A stretch of DNA of 49,090 nucleotides from Planctomycetota bacterium (GTDB lineage: Bacteria > Planctomycetota > Planctomycetia > Gemmatales > Gemmataceae): the NCBI GenBank assembly GCA_021413735.1, contig JAIOPV010000243.1, forward strand, positions 1 to 49,090, in the 5' to 3' direction. Positions 16,548 through 25,121 of this stretch are shown piece after piece; positions within the stretch are counted from its first letter, which is position 1; each line of letters starts with the position of its first letter. The translations under genes were made by a program, and so were the position numbers. The notes beneath the pieces are model-generated. The model worked only from the letters and a program-made list of their open reading frames with translations. It searched no databases and was not told the origin of the DNA.

Positions 16548-16709
16548 CCAAGGCTGCGTCCCAAGAGCAGAGTCGGGAGTTGATCGCGATTGCTTGATGT
16601 GCTTCGGCGTCGATGTGAGGCTGGTTGAGCCAAGTCGCGGTGTCGACGCAGTGAGCGGGTGGTTTGTTCGTGCAAACAAAACCCATCTTCGGCAGCGGAG
16701 GACGCACTG

Positions 16710-17087
16710 ATGTTCGGTTGGTTCAATAAGAAGTCTCCCCAGCCGAACGGCCCGGACTTCTCGGCCATCGACTCCCGCGAGAAGGCGCTGGAGTTGTTTA
16801 AGCGGGGCGGCCTAGAGAAGCTGTTCCTCATGCCGTTGGAGTTCGGCGGCACGGACAACACTCTCAACACGCTGTACGTCCCGGTTGGGGTGGCCAGCAT
16901 CAAAGCCGGGATCGACAACAACGTCATCGGCCCGCTGGCGGCCGAGGGTAAGATCACGAAATACACCGCCTCGCCGGAGTACCAGGGCAAGAGCTTCATC
17001 CCAATCGCTATCAAGATCGTGGCCTCCGATCCGGGCGAGTTCACCACCACAATCAACATCTGGGGCGAGGCGCTGTCCCGCGAGTAA
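16710..17087 (+). CDS. Small protein of unknown function
   Basis: 125 aa. The ATG at 16710 follows GCGGAGGA. It begins MFGWFNKKSPQPNG, then has a compact mixed domain (REKALELFKRGGLEKLFLMPLE, NTLYVPVGVASIKAGIDNNV, FIPIAIKIVASDPGEFTTTINI). There is no signal peptide or cysteine pair. Codon use and GC match the neighbours. I do not recognise the family. It stands between a repeat element and the pentapeptide-repeat gene, on the same strand. Confidence 0.75.
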   Translation: MFGWFNKKSPQPNGPDFSAIDSREKALELFKRGGLEKLFLMPLEFGGTDNTLNTLYVPVGVASIKAGIDNNVIGPLAAEGKITKYTASPEYQGKSFIPIAIKIVASDPGEFTTTINIWGEALSRE

Positions 17088-17197
17088 GCCCCCGAAACGG
17101 GTGCTACACCGAATCCGGCTGACTGACCTCTTGTTTCCCGGTGTTGTAGGCAGGTCTTGAATTGCCCGGCGTTCTCGGGCGCAGTATGAGGTGCCCC

Positions 17198-18505
17198 ATG
17201 TCCGACGATAGCCAATCGAGCGACGACCCGACGCCAGAAGTTCACGCTTCCGCGAGCCATCACGGTCCGGGCGACACACGCCCCGAGATGCCGGCGTCTG
17301 ATGTGTATGAACTCATCAAAGCTGGCAAGCCAGTTGAGAACGTCCGCGTTCGCCGACTGAAGCTGAAGGGCGAGTTTCCCGCAACGGTCACGTTCAAAAA
17401 CTGCGTGCTCTCGCAAATGGAAGTCGGCGCGGCCACTTTCAGAGGCGATCTCACGTTCGTGGGTTGCTCCCTCGACCGGCCCATTTTCGGGAAGCCGGTC
17501 ACAGTTGAAGGTCACCTCGGCTTCAACGCTTGCACAGTGAGCAAGTCGCGGTTCTTTCAACTGACGGTTGTCGGCAAGGCGTTCTTCAACGGAGCGGAGT
17601 TTCGCGGTAAGGCGTACTTCGAGAAGTGCGTCTTTCGTCAGAAGGTGAGTTGGTGGGAGGCGAAACTGGAGTGCTGGGGTGAGTTCAAGTCGTGCGAGTT
17701 CTATCAGGACGCAGACTTCCGCAGCGTGCATTGCGATCAAGGGTTGATCTTCACCGGCTGCACATTCGCCGACGATTTCCTGCTTCGCGGGGCCACGGTT
17801 CACAAGAAGTTCCAGGCAGATGGCTGTCGCTTCGAGAAGCTGTTCGACATGTCGAAGGCGAAACTGCACGACTTCGTTTATCTGGAGGGAATTGAGCAGG
17901 GACCAGAGATGAAGTTCGCGTTCGCGAATGCCGTGGCGGAACGCTTGCTGGTGCGTCCAGAGCAAGTCGAGGGACGGCTCGCGAGCGAACTTTCCGGGCA
18001 GCACGAACAGGCGATGCACGAATACGGACTGCTGAAGAAGTGCTGTCAGGGTCAGCACCGATTCAACGACGAGGACTGGGCGTTCTATCGCTTCAAGGTG
18101 AATCAACGGCTCGCCACGAAAGCAAGTTGGAACCGACCGTGGACGAAGGTCCGCCGATTCTGCGACTGGTTGTTCCTCGACATCGGCTGCGGTTACGGCA
18201 CGAACCCCGCGAGGGCCGTGCGAATGGCGGTGGTCATCATCCTGGGGTTCGCCACGCTCTACGGGGCTGGTGTCGAGCAATTCCACGCGGAGAAGTTACC
18301 GTTCCCGGATGACGAGGTCACCGACACGAGCAACCGCGTGATGATCGGGTTGATTACGAGCGTATCGGTGTTCACGTCGGGAATGGGTGGCATCCGCGAG
18401 ATTGCGAAAGGCTGGATGAACGTGCCCGTGATGGTCGAGAGCGTGCTGGGTACGCTGCTGTTCGGGCTGTTCATCGTTGCGTTCAGCCGCAAGGTGATTC
18501 GGTGA
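17198..18505 (+). CDS. Pentapeptide-repeat protein with 2-TM channel-like C-terminus
   Basis: 435 aa. The ATG at 17198 is preceded by GAGG; an in-frame ATG three codons earlier is possible. Residues ~60-230 are pentapeptide-like repeats (ATFRGDLTFVGC, AEFRGKAYFEKCVF, CEFYQDADF, GLIFTGCTF) that should form a right-handed beta-helix. Residues ~340-430 have the TM1-pore-TM2 layout of the ion_trans_2 potassium-channel family: AVRMAVVIILGFATLYGA, a pore segment to TSGMGGI (393-399), and VESVLGTLLFGLFIVAFSRK. The usual GYGD filter reads GMGG here, so K+ selectivity is doubtful. A hairpin follows the stop by 2 nt. Confidence 0.82.
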   Translation: MSDDSQSSDDPTPEVHASASHHGPGDTRPEMPASDVYELIKAGKPVENVRVRRLKLKGEFPATVTFKNCVLSQMEVGAATFRGDLTFVGCSLDRPIFGKPVTVEGHLGFNACTVSKSRFFQLTVVGKAFFNGAEFRGKAYFEKCVFRQKVSWWEAKLECWGEFKSCEFYQDADFRSVHCDQGLIFTGCTFADDFLLRGATVHKKFQADGCRFEKLFDMSKAKLHDFVYLEGIEQGPEMKFAFANAVAERLLVRPEQVEGRLASELSGQHEQAMHEYGLLKKCCQGQHRFNDEDWAFYRFKVNQRLATKASWNRPWTKVRRFCDWLFLDIGCGYGTNPARAVRMAVVIILGFATLYGAGVEQFHAEKLPFPDDEVTDTSNRVMIGLITSVSVFTSGMGGIREIAKGWMNVPVMVESVLGTLLFGLFIVAFSRKVIR

Positions 18506-18507
18506 AT

Positions 18508-18560
18508 CTAGCCGCTTGCGGCGTAGCGTGACTCTGATCCGCTACGCCGCAAGCGGCTAG
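18508..18560. repeat. 21-bp perfect inverted repeat (GCCGCTTGCGGC family)
   Basis: Arms 18508-18528 and 18540-18560 are exact complements with an 11-nt loop, starting 2 nt after the stop of the pentapeptide gene. The same GCCGCTTGCGGCG word occurs just after stop codons at 28398, 40308 and 46451, which suggests a 3'-end or terminator-like role. Confidence 0.75.
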
Positions 18561-18621
18561 ACCAACACGAGCAGTTCATATCCTGACAGTGTGGAATTGT
18601 TCTCCCGACTCAGGGGGCGTG

Positions 18622-18942
18622 ATGGCCGGTGAGTTACAACCCCTCTCCCTCAAGCGGGTGGGCGACGGACTTCAGATTCAGTGGAACGACGGCGTCACCA
18701 CGAATTCAACGTGGCGTCACCTGCGAGCGAACTGTCCGTGCGCAAGCTGCATCGAATTGCGAGCGAAGCCGCCGGACCCGTTTCGCGTGCTGACTCCGCA
18801 AGAAGCCGCGGCAGGTCCGCCGCAACCCGTGGCGATGCAGCCGATGGGGCACTACGCGTACAAAATCACCTGGAACGACGGCCACGACACGGGCATCTAT
18901 CCCGTTGAGCGTTTGCGCCAGTTGGGCGAGGAAAACAAATGA
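18622..18942 (+). CDS. DUF971 protein
   Basis: 106 aa. The ATG at 18622 follows a G-rich ribosome site. It is a single DUF971 (GBBH-like N-terminal) domain: LQIQWNDGVTTNSTWRHLRANCPCASC, with Cys38, Cys40 and Cys43, and a C-terminal YAYKITWNDGHDTGIYPVERLR. The domain is found alone and fused to other proteins; in plant HCF101 it follows an Mrp-type ATPase. Here its stop overlaps the mrp start by 4 nt (ATGA), so the two are translationally coupled and probably act together in Fe-S cluster work. The cysteines could bind zinc or a cluster; this is inference. Confidence 0.9.
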   Translation: MAGELQPLSLKRVGDGLQIQWNDGVTTNSTWRHLRANCPCASCIELRAKPPDPFRVLTPQEAAAGPPQPVAMQPMGHYAYKITWNDGHDTGIYPVERLRQLGEENK

Positions 18943-19748
18943 ATCCCGGAATGCCTCAAAAGCTCTCTCTCCCCGGCGTCAAGCAAGTGATCGCGGTCGC
19001 GAGCGGGAAGGGCGGCGTCGGCAAATCGACCGTTGCCGCGAACCTCGCGATGGCTCTGCACATGAGCGGCAAAGCCGTCGGGCTCATGGATGCCGACATC
19101 TACGGGCCAAGCGTGCCGATCATGTTCGGCCTCGGCAAAGTCGATCAGAACACGACGCCGTTTCCGATCGAGAAGTTCGGCATCCGTCTGATGAGCATGG
19201 GCTTCCTGATCCCTCCCGAAACGGCGATGATCTGGCGTGGCCCGAAGGTCGCACAGGCCGTGCAATCGTTCCTCGCCCAGATCGACTGGGGAACGCTCGA
19301 CTATCTCATCATCGACCTGCCACCTGGCACCGGCGACGCACAACTGACGCTCAGCCAGAGCGCACCACTGACGGGTGCCGTGATCGTGACAACACCCGGT
19401 GAAGTGAGCCTGATCGACGCACGCAAAGGCGTGAAGATGTTCCGCGAGGTGCGGGTGCCGATCCTGGGCATTGTCGAGAACATGAGCTACTTCACGGACG
19501 CGGCCGGCAACAAGACACCGATCTTTGGCGTCGGCGGCGGCATGAAACTGGCTCTCGAAAGCAACGCGCCGTTTCTGGGTGAGTTGCCGATTGACCCGAA
19601 GGTTGCTGCGTGCGGCGACAATGGCGAGCCGATTGTGCGGAAGTATCCGGATTCGCCGGTTGCGAAGGCGTATGTGGCGTTGGCGGCGAGTGTGGCGAGT
19701 GCTGCGAATGCGCCACAAGCCGGGGGGTTGCCTGAAGTGCAGTTGTGA
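18939..19748 (+). CDS. mrp: Mrp/NBP35-family P-loop ATPase lacking the CxxC
   Basis: 269 aa. The deviant Walker A is SGKGGVGKST (22-31); switch and Walker B-like regions are MDADIYGPSVP and IIDLPPGTGD. Such proteins carry Fe-S clusters to apo-proteins as dimers. The usual N-terminal DUF59 is absent. At the position where ApbC/Mrp proteins have YFxCPxCG, this one reads YFTDAAGNKTPIFG (184-197); the only cysteine in the protein is Cys225. The dimer-bridging cluster site therefore seems lost. It overlaps the Cys-rich DUF971 gene by 4 nt. Length otherwise fits the ATPase core. Confidence 0.92.
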   Translation: MNPGMPQKLSLPGVKQVIAVASGKGGVGKSTVAANLAMALHMSGKAVGLMDADIYGPSVPIMFGLGKVDQNTTPFPIEKFGIRLMSMGFLIPPETAMIWRGPKVAQAVQSFLAQIDWGTLDYLIIDLPPGTGDAQLTLSQSAPLTGAVIVTTPGEVSLIDARKGVKMFREVRVPILGIVENMSYFTDAAGNKTPIFGVGGGMKLALESNAPFLGELPIDPKVAACGDNGEPIVRKYPDSPVAKAYVALAASVASAANAPQAGGLPEVQL

Positions 19749-19757
19749 TGTGGGGGG

Positions 19758-20429
19758 TTAGCGGACTTCAAACCGATAAGTGGGGAAGCCCATTTCTTCG
19801 GGTCCAGCGACAAACCGAAACGACCGCTCCAAAACTGCGGAGCGGTTCCATCCTTCCGAACGCCGAACCGCGACAAACCCCTTCTCGCCCCGCCGGTAAA
19901 TCGTGAATCGTAGCGGTTCTTCACGACCGTCGATCAGCCAGTATTCGCTCACCTCGGCATTCCAGTAATTCGCCATCAACCACTCGGTATCCTTGTATTC
20001 CGAGGAATCGCTGACGACTTCAATGACAAGATCGGGGATTCCGGTCAGTTCGGTGTCGTGATGACTTCGGCGACCGCCCGTGAGTTGCACCAGTCCATCG
20101 TCGATGGTCTTTCGGCACACAAAGATTCCATCCGGAACGCTCGTGAACCCGCCGGCCTCGCTTGTAAATGTCATGCCGTCGCAGAAGAACACACCAGAGC
20201 GATTTTCATCCGCCAACGGGCCTAGCACGCTCGAGAGTCGCATCTTGATCTGGTTGTGGGGAAAGGCTCGTTCTGGCATGGTTTCGGTCCACACCTGGTT
20301 ATTGATGTACCCGATTCGCACGTCTTCAGGAACAGCTCCCGAGCGCAGCCATTTGAGGAATGAGGGGTGATCCACGACCCACGCCGGAACGTGAAGTTCT
20401 CCGAATTCCTGCACGCGAAGTTTGCCCAT
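19758..20429 (-). CDS. Uma2-family protein (DUF820, PD-(D/E)xK fold)
   Basis: 223 aa. The ATG at 20429 has AGGAGGG 8 nt upstream; an in-frame start at 20480 lacks this. Family motifs: GYINNQVW, a first acidic residue in VPDGIFV (Asp100), and PDLVIEVVSDSSEYKD (Glu137, with Lys146), followed by YWNAEVSEYWLID. The family is predicted to have a restriction-endonuclease-like fold and is very abundant in planctomycetes and cyanobacteria; its biological role is not established. It converges with mrp, with a 9-nt gap. Confidence 0.9.
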   Translation of the reverse strand: MGKLRVQEFGELHVPAWVVDHPSFLKWLRSGAVPEDVRIGYINNQVWTETMPERAFPHNQIKMRLSSVLGPLADENRSGVFFCDGMTFTSEAGGFTSVPDGIFVCRKTIDDGLVQLTGGRRSHHDTELTGIPDLVIEVVSDSSEYKDTEWLMANYWNAEVSEYWLIDGREEPLRFTIYRRGEKGFVAVRRSEGWNRSAVLERSFRFVAGPEEMGFPTYRFEVR

Positions 20430-20694
20430 CGCTAACCCTCCTGTTGGCGCACTATATATCGAGCCGGTTCCAGTTGCCACGCCAGCGCCCAGCCTTTCCG
20501 TTCGTATCGGCGACTAACCGTCACCGTTTGCCCTGTTTCAGCAGATTCTCATTTCTGGCGAGCTACAATCGATTACGCTCATCTTGGTGGATGAGAATTC
20601 GGCAGGCCGCCTTCTCCTCCAAACGTTGAAGTCACACCGAAACGCGAAACTCTCGCGGCCCCCGGCGGGTAATATCGGGGCACACGGGGTCGCC

Positions 20695-22467
20695 ATGCAA
20701 TTGCTCGAAACGCTCTCCGCTCGCGGTCTCCTCTCCGATAACGACCGCATCCGTGCCGCCGATGCCATCAAGAGTGCGCCCGGATTCCCTCCTCATCAAG
20801 TTCTCATCGACAAAGGCTTCATCCGCGAAGAAACCTTGCTGCCGATTCTCGCTGAAGAATTCGGCCTCGAACTCGTCGATCTCACGCGAATGACCATCGA
20901 CCCGAGCGTGCTCGCGGCGATGCCGCAGAAGCTCGTTCACCGCAAGAACCTCATGCCCGTCGCTCGGCACAACGGGACGCTCGTCGTGGCGACCGGCGAC
21001 CCGTTCGACGCCTACGCCATCGACGAACTTCAGACGCTCACCGGGCTGCACGTCATGCCGGTGCTGGCACCGCACCGCGAAATCACCCGCCTCATCAAGC
21101 AGCACTTCGGCGTCGGCGGCGACACCGTCGCGGCTCTCGCGGAAGAAGCCAAGAGCCAGGACGACATCGAGTTCCTTGAAGGCATCGAAGCCGATGACTC
21201 GGAACTCGCGAAGCAAGCTCAGGAAGCGTCGGTCGTCAAGCTCGTGAACCAGATTCTGGTGGAAGCGGCGAATGAGCGAGCGTCCGACATCCACGTCGAG
21301 TGCGAAGAGAAGGGCATCCGCATTCGGTACCGCATCGACGGTCTGCTTCAGATTCAGAACTTGCCGCCGGAGATCAATCGCTTTCAGTCGGCGATCATTA
21401 GCCGCATCAAGATCATGGCGAGGCTGAACATCGCCGAGAAGCGACTGCCGCAAGACGGTCGCATCAAGATGAAGGTGCAGGGCCGCGAGATCGACGTTCG
21501 CGTGTCGATCATCCCGATGACGCACGGCGAAGGCATCGTCATGCGTCTGCTTGACAAGGGCCGCATGGCGTTCAGCCTCAAGAGCTGCGGCATGTTGCCG
21601 GATATCTACAACACGTTCAAGCAACTCATCGACCGCCCGCACGGTATCGTTCTGGTCACGGGCCCGACCGGCTCCGGTAAGTCCACGACGCTGTACTCGG
21701 CGTTGAACGAGATCAAGGACGAAGTCACGAAGATCATCACGGTGGAAGACCCAGTCGAATACCACCAGGACGGCATCAGCCAGATTCAGACGCACGCGAA
21801 GATCGGCATGACCTTCGCGCACGCCCTTCGCTCGATTCTGCGTCACGACCCGGATGTGATTCTCGTCGGCGAAATCCGCGACCTCGAAACGGCCGAGATG
21901 GCGATTCAGGCGTCGCTGACCGGTCACATGGTGTTCAGCACGTTGCACACGAACGACGCCCCATCGGCCTTCACTCGAATGATCGACATGGGCGTTGAAC
22001 CGTTCCTTGTGTCGAGCACGGTCGAAGGCGTCATGGCTCAACGGCTCGTCCGCACGATCTGCCCCGAGTGCAAGGTGCAGTATGTGCCGGACCCGGATAC
22101 GGTGCCGTTGGACTTCCCGTTGCGGGCCGGCGGTGCGTTGAAGCCTGCCGCGGACATCGCGATTCAGCAGGGCATGGTCGAGATGATGGGAGCGGTCGCG
22201 GCACACGATGGCAAGCTGCTGAAGGGCGTCGGCTGTCGTGCGTGTCGGCAGTCGGGCTATCGCGGCCGAACGGGCATTCACGAACTGCTGGTGAACAACG
22301 ACGTCATCAAGGAGTTGGTGGGTCAGCGAGTGAACTCCGGCGTGATTCGGCTCGAAGCGCTCAAGACCGGCATGATTACGCTGCGTCAGGACGGCTGGCG
22401 CAAGGTGCTCAACGGCACCACGACCATCGACGAAGTGACCCGCACGACCGCCGGGGACATCAGTTAG
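20695..22467 (+). CDS. gspE: Type II secretion ATPase
   Basis: 590 aa. The ATG at 20695 begins MQLLETLSARG; the frame upstream is not family-like. An N-terminal MshEN/GspE-II domain (~1-140) is followed by the secretion ATPase core: Walker A GPTGSGKS (323-330), Asp box ITVEDPVEY, Walker B VILVGEIRD (388-396) and His box LHTND. A zinc-binding tetracysteine (Cys456, 459, 514, 517) matches GspE/PilB. As a cytoplasmic hexamer it powers pseudopilus assembly. First gene of the cluster; a T2SS rather than T4P reading is favoured by the downstream order including gspK. Confidence 0.93.
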   Translation: MQLLETLSARGLLSDNDRIRAADAIKSAPGFPPHQVLIDKGFIREETLLPILAEEFGLELVDLTRMTIDPSVLAAMPQKLVHRKNLMPVARHNGTLVVATGDPFDAYAIDELQTLTGLHVMPVLAPHREITRLIKQHFGVGGDTVAALAEEAKSQDDIEFLEGIEADDSELAKQAQEASVVKLVNQILVEAANERASDIHVECEEKGIRIRYRIDGLLQIQNLPPEINRFQSAIISRIKIMARLNIAEKRLPQDGRIKMKVQGREIDVRVSIIPMTHGEGIVMRLLDKGRMAFSLKSCGMLPDIYNTFKQLIDRPHGIVLVTGPTGSGKSTTLYSALNEIKDEVTKIITVEDPVEYHQDGISQIQTHAKIGMTFAHALRSILRHDPDVILVGEIRDLETAEMAIQASLTGHMVFSTLHTNDAPSAFTRMIDMGVEPFLVSSTVEGVMAQRLVRTICPECKVQYVPDPDTVPLDFPLRAGGALKPAADIAIQQGMVEMMGAVAAHDGKLLKGVGCRACRQSGYRGRTGIHELLVNNDVIKELVGQRVNSGVIRLEALKTGMITLRQDGWRKVLNGTTTIDEVTRTTAGDIS

Positions 22468-22470
22468 CGA

Positions 22471-22572
22471 GTGTTTAGTGATTGGTGTTTCGTGTTTGGA
22501 GAAAGCCACCAAGCCCGTTTCACCACCGCTGACGCGATGTTCAAAACACTAAACTCCAAACACTAAACACCA
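22471..22572. repeat. GTGTTTAGTG inverted repeat between gspE and gspF
   Basis: GTGTTTAGTG (22471-22480) and following GTGTTTCGTGTTTGG on the left face CACTAAACTCCAAACACT and CACTAAACAC on the right. The palindrome is imperfect, with a ~45-nt loop. It fills the whole gspE-gspF gap and ends 3 nt before the gspF ATG, so any fold would hold the gspF start region. Confidence 0.7.
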
Positions 22573-22574
22573 CG

Positions 22575-23798
22575 ATGCCAGACTTCACTTTTATCGCAAT
22601 GGCCAAGACGGGGGCAAAGTCCAACGGGACGCTCACGGCCAACAGCGAACGCGAGGCAGCGCTCATCCTCGATGGTCGCGGGCTGTTCCCCGTAAAGATC
22701 GACCTCGCACGCAACCAACCCCTAGGTGGCGGCGGCAAAGGTGGCTTCTTCGCCAAGAAGGTGAAGGGGCGTGCGCTCGCGACAATGTACTCGCAACTCG
22801 CGGACCTGCTGCACTCCGGCGTTCCGCTGCTGCGATCGCTCGAACTGCTCGAACGCCAGAGCACGAACCCGACGCTGCAAGCGGTGCTGCGAGATGTGAG
22901 AGCCAAGGTCGCAGACGGCACCGGGTTGGCTCAGGCAATGGGTCAGCACCCGCACGTCTTCGGTGAACTGGCCGTCAGCATGATTCGGGCAGGTCAGGAA
23001 GGCGGCTTCCTCGAAGAAGTTCTCCAGCGAATCGCCACGTTCGTCGAGCATCAGGAAGACTTGAAGGCCAAGGTGGTCGGTGCCCTCGCGTATCCGGCGT
23101 TCCTCGCTGTCGCAGGCTTCCTGATCCTCAACATCCTGATCATTTTCTTCGTGCCGAAGTTCGCCAAAATCTTCGAGAAGCTGAAGGAGAAAGGCGAACT
23201 CCCAGCGCTGACGCAATACCTGATGGGCTTCAGCGATTTCCTGCGGACATGGCAGGGCGGGCTCACGTTTCTCCTATTGATTGGCGGCTCGATCTCGTTC
23301 GTGCGCTGGACTCGCGGCAGCGGCCGCATGTGGGCCGACAAGTGGAAGATTCGATTGCCGCTGTTCGGGCCGATTTTTATGAATCTTGCACTGTCGCGCT
23401 TCTGTCGAATCCTTGGCACGATGCTGCACAACGGCATTCCGATCCTGAAAGCTCTCAACATCGCCAAAGACTCCACCGGCAACAAGGTGCTCTCACTGGC
23501 GATCGAAAAGAGTGCGGAGAACGTGACGGCTGGCCAAAAGCTCGCCGACCCGCTCCGTCGCAGCGGGTACTTCCCAACCGATGTCGTGGAAATGATTACG
23601 ATCGGGGAAGAAGCGAATACCCTGGAAACGGTGCTGATTAACGTTGCCAACGGGCTTGAGAAGCGCACCGCACGCAACCTCGACCTGATGGTGAAGTTGC
23701 TCGAACCGATCATGCTGCTGGTGATGGCTGGCATCACGCTGCTGATTGTCGCCGGGTTGCTGCTCCCGGTGTTTAAGATGGGGTCGGCGGTGGGATGA
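22575..23798 (+). CDS. gspF: Type II secretion inner-membrane platform protein
   Basis: 407 aa. Two GspF domains are visible: residues ~70-195 (YSQLADLLHSGVPLLRSLELLE, GLAQAMGQHPHVFGELAVSMIRAGQEGG) and ~270-395 (FCRILGTMLHNGIPILKALNIAK, DVVEMITIGEEANTLETVL). Three membrane segments are at LAVAGFLILNILIIFFVP, LTFLLLIGGSISFV and IMLLVMAGITLLIVAGLLLPVF. It anchors the GspE ATPase and passes force to the pseudopilins. Length is that of the family. The ATG at 22575 lies directly after an inverted repeat and has no clear Shine-Dalgarno sequence. Confidence 0.94.
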   Translation: MPDFTFIAMAKTGAKSNGTLTANSEREAALILDGRGLFPVKIDLARNQPLGGGGKGGFFAKKVKGRALATMYSQLADLLHSGVPLLRSLELLERQSTNPTLQAVLRDVRAKVADGTGLAQAMGQHPHVFGELAVSMIRAGQEGGFLEEVLQRIATFVEHQEDLKAKVVGALAYPAFLAVAGFLILNILIIFFVPKFAKIFEKLKEKGELPALTQYLMGFSDFLRTWQGGLTFLLLIGGSISFVRWTRGSGRMWADKWKIRLPLFGPIFMNLALSRFCRILGTMLHNGIPILKALNIAKDSTGNKVLSLAIEKSAENVTAGQKLADPLRRSGYFPTDVVEMITIGEEANTLETVLINVANGLEKRTARNLDLMVKLLEPIMLLVMAGITLLIVAGLLLPVFKMGSAVG

Positions 23799-23805
23799 TT
23801 ATTGT

Positions 23806-23871
23806 TTTCGCCGCAGCCCCAATGGGCGGGGTCGGTGCGCAAAACGCAGCCCCGTTGGGGCTGCGGCGAAA
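23806..23871. repeat. 17-bp perfect inverted repeat after gspF
   Basis: TTTCGCCGCAGCCCCAA (23806-23822) pairs exactly with 23855-23871, with GGGCGGGG and CCCCG words in the loop. It starts 7 nt after the gspF stop and ~120 nt before gspG, whose own AAGGAG is outside the fold. Confidence 0.7.
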
Positions 23872-23989
23872 CACAAAACACCATCCTCTCATGATTGGTT
23901 AACGCCCTCGTAGTCTATACTTAGGACAAGGAAAGCGATCACCCGGAACGCTGCTCGCACGCCGGGCTTCCACCAAGGAGAAACCTCCC

Positions 23990-24412
23990 ATGCTGCTCAC
24001 GACTGTCCCGAACGCTCGCCAACGCGCAATGCGACGTGCGGGGTTCACGTTGCTCGAAGTGCTCGTTGTTGTCGCCATCTTGGTCATCCTCGCCGGCGTC
24101 GCGAGCATCTCCATCTTCCGCTACATGGACGATGCCAAGGTCAACCGAGCCAAGCTCGACATGCAGACCATCGAAAAGGCGTGCAAGACGTACTACGCGA
24201 ACAACCAAGACTGGCCGGACCCGAGCAATCTGCAACAGACAGTCGGACCGCTCCTCGAAAACCCAAACGCACTGATTGACCCTTGGGGCCAGTCGTATTT
24301 CATCACGACCCAACAACAGGGCCAAGCAGATGGAAGCTCAATCACGCGTGTTTACGTCCATAGTAACGGGGCTCCGAGCAAGCAGCAGCCGCTTCAGTGG
24401 CCGCCGCAGTGA
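23990..24412 (+). CDS. gspG: Major pseudopilin
   Basis: 140 aa. The ATG at 23990 follows AAGGAG. The prepilin leader ends at Gly18, with mature N-terminus FTLLEVLVVVAILVILAG and the conserved Glu at mature +5. The globular part is short (DDAKVNRAKLDMQTIEKACKTYYANNQDWP, then LIDPWGQSYFI), which is the classic GspG pattern with the DPWG motif. It is the main subunit of the periplasmic pseudopilus. Hairpins on both sides separate it from gspF and gspH, and it has the best ribosome site in the cluster, consistent with higher expression. Confidence 0.94.
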   Translation: MLLTTVPNARQRAMRRAGFTLLEVLVVVAILVILAGVASISIFRYMDDAKVNRAKLDMQTIEKACKTYYANNQDWPDPSNLQQTVGPLLENPNALIDPWGQSYFITTQQQGQADGSSITRVYVHSNGAPSKQQPLQWPPQ

Positions 24413-24420
24413 CGGCGGAT

Positions 24421-24484
24421 TGTCCGAGCCTGAGCGCCAAGCGAGGGGCACGTTTGAACCTCGCTTGGCGCTCAGGCTCGGACA
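24421..24484. repeat. 26-bp perfect inverted repeat after gspG
   Basis: The arms at 24421-24446 (TGTCCGAGCCTGAGCG...) and 24459-24484 are exact complements with a 12-nt loop, starting 9 nt after the gspG stop. No T-run follows. It could protect the gspG message 3' end or reduce read-through into gspH. Confidence 0.78.
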
Positions 24485-24572
24485 GATTGGCTGCGGTGAG
24501 TGATAGAGAAGCACCGGGGTCGCAAGGGTCACAACATCTACCGATCACGTAACTTCACAAGATGGTCTTTCC

Positions 24573-25121
24573 ATGAGCCGCACTCGTCGCCCTGGCTTCA
24601 CCCTCTTGGAAATGACGGTCGTTCTCGGACTGATTCTCATCCTCGGTGCGGTGATTGTTCCGTCCCTCGACGGTTTCTACGGCAACACCAAACAACGGGC
24701 CGCGGCTGATATTCTTCGGACGCGGCTGTCCGAAGCACGAGCCAAAGCGATGGAACGCGGAGTTCCGATTCGAGTCGCCATCAACTCCGACAAGACACGC
24801 ATCCGAACCGGCCCCGATACCGAAGACTTCGGGACCGTCGAAGCCGATGCTGATCCGCCCGCTTTTGACTCGCTCGCCACCGAAGACACACTCGACGACG
24901 CCACGGTCGAACTCCTCCTGGATGATGGCGACGACCGCAAACCTGACTCCGCCGGTTGGACGACCGTTGCCACCATGCGAGCCGACGGCAGCTCCAAAGA
25001 AGCTCGCTCCGTGACCGTTATCATCAAGCAACGCGATTTCGCCCCGATCCAGATTCAGGTTCGCGGACTGATCGGACAGGCTCGCACGTTGTCGAACGCC
25101 AAGAACGGGAGCCAGCAGTGA
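24573..25121 (+). CDS. gspH: Minor pseudopilin GspH-like
   Basis: 182 aa. The leader MSRTRRPG is cleaved before FTLLEMTVVLGLILILGAV (Glu at +5). The soluble part (QRAAADILRTRLSEARAKAMERGVPIRVAIN) has the GspH/FimT layout: a helix then beta strands. An acidic low-complexity stretch is in the middle (DDATVELLLDDGDD). It stops within the gspI start (TGATG overlap). It probably forms part of the pseudopilus near its tip. Assignment to H rests on its position between G and I and the helix-then-Arg-Val strand pattern. Confidence 0.85.
   Translation: MSRTRRPGFTLLEMTVVLGLILILGAVIVPSLDGFYGNTKQRAAADILRTRLSEARAKAMERGVPIRVAINSDKTRIRTGPDTEDFGTVEADADPPAFDSLATEDTLDDATVELLLDDGDDRKPDSAGWTTVATMRADGSSKEARSVTVIIKQRDFAPIQIQVRGLIGQARTLSNAKNGSQQ

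Noticed and set aside
16316-16709. Small open frames rich in Pro, Gly and Arg in the repeat region
   Set aside because: They are translations of the CATAGCCC palindromic element, a common source of spurious protein calls.
20632-22512. A 626-codon open frame on the minus strand opposite gspE
   Set aside because: It mirrors the codon pattern of gspE, lacks any recognisable domain and is rich in Arg, His and Asp as antisense frames of high-GC genes are. Similar mirror frames were rejected at 13311-14975, 16415-18286, 27256-28623, 32821-34671 and 47121-48473.
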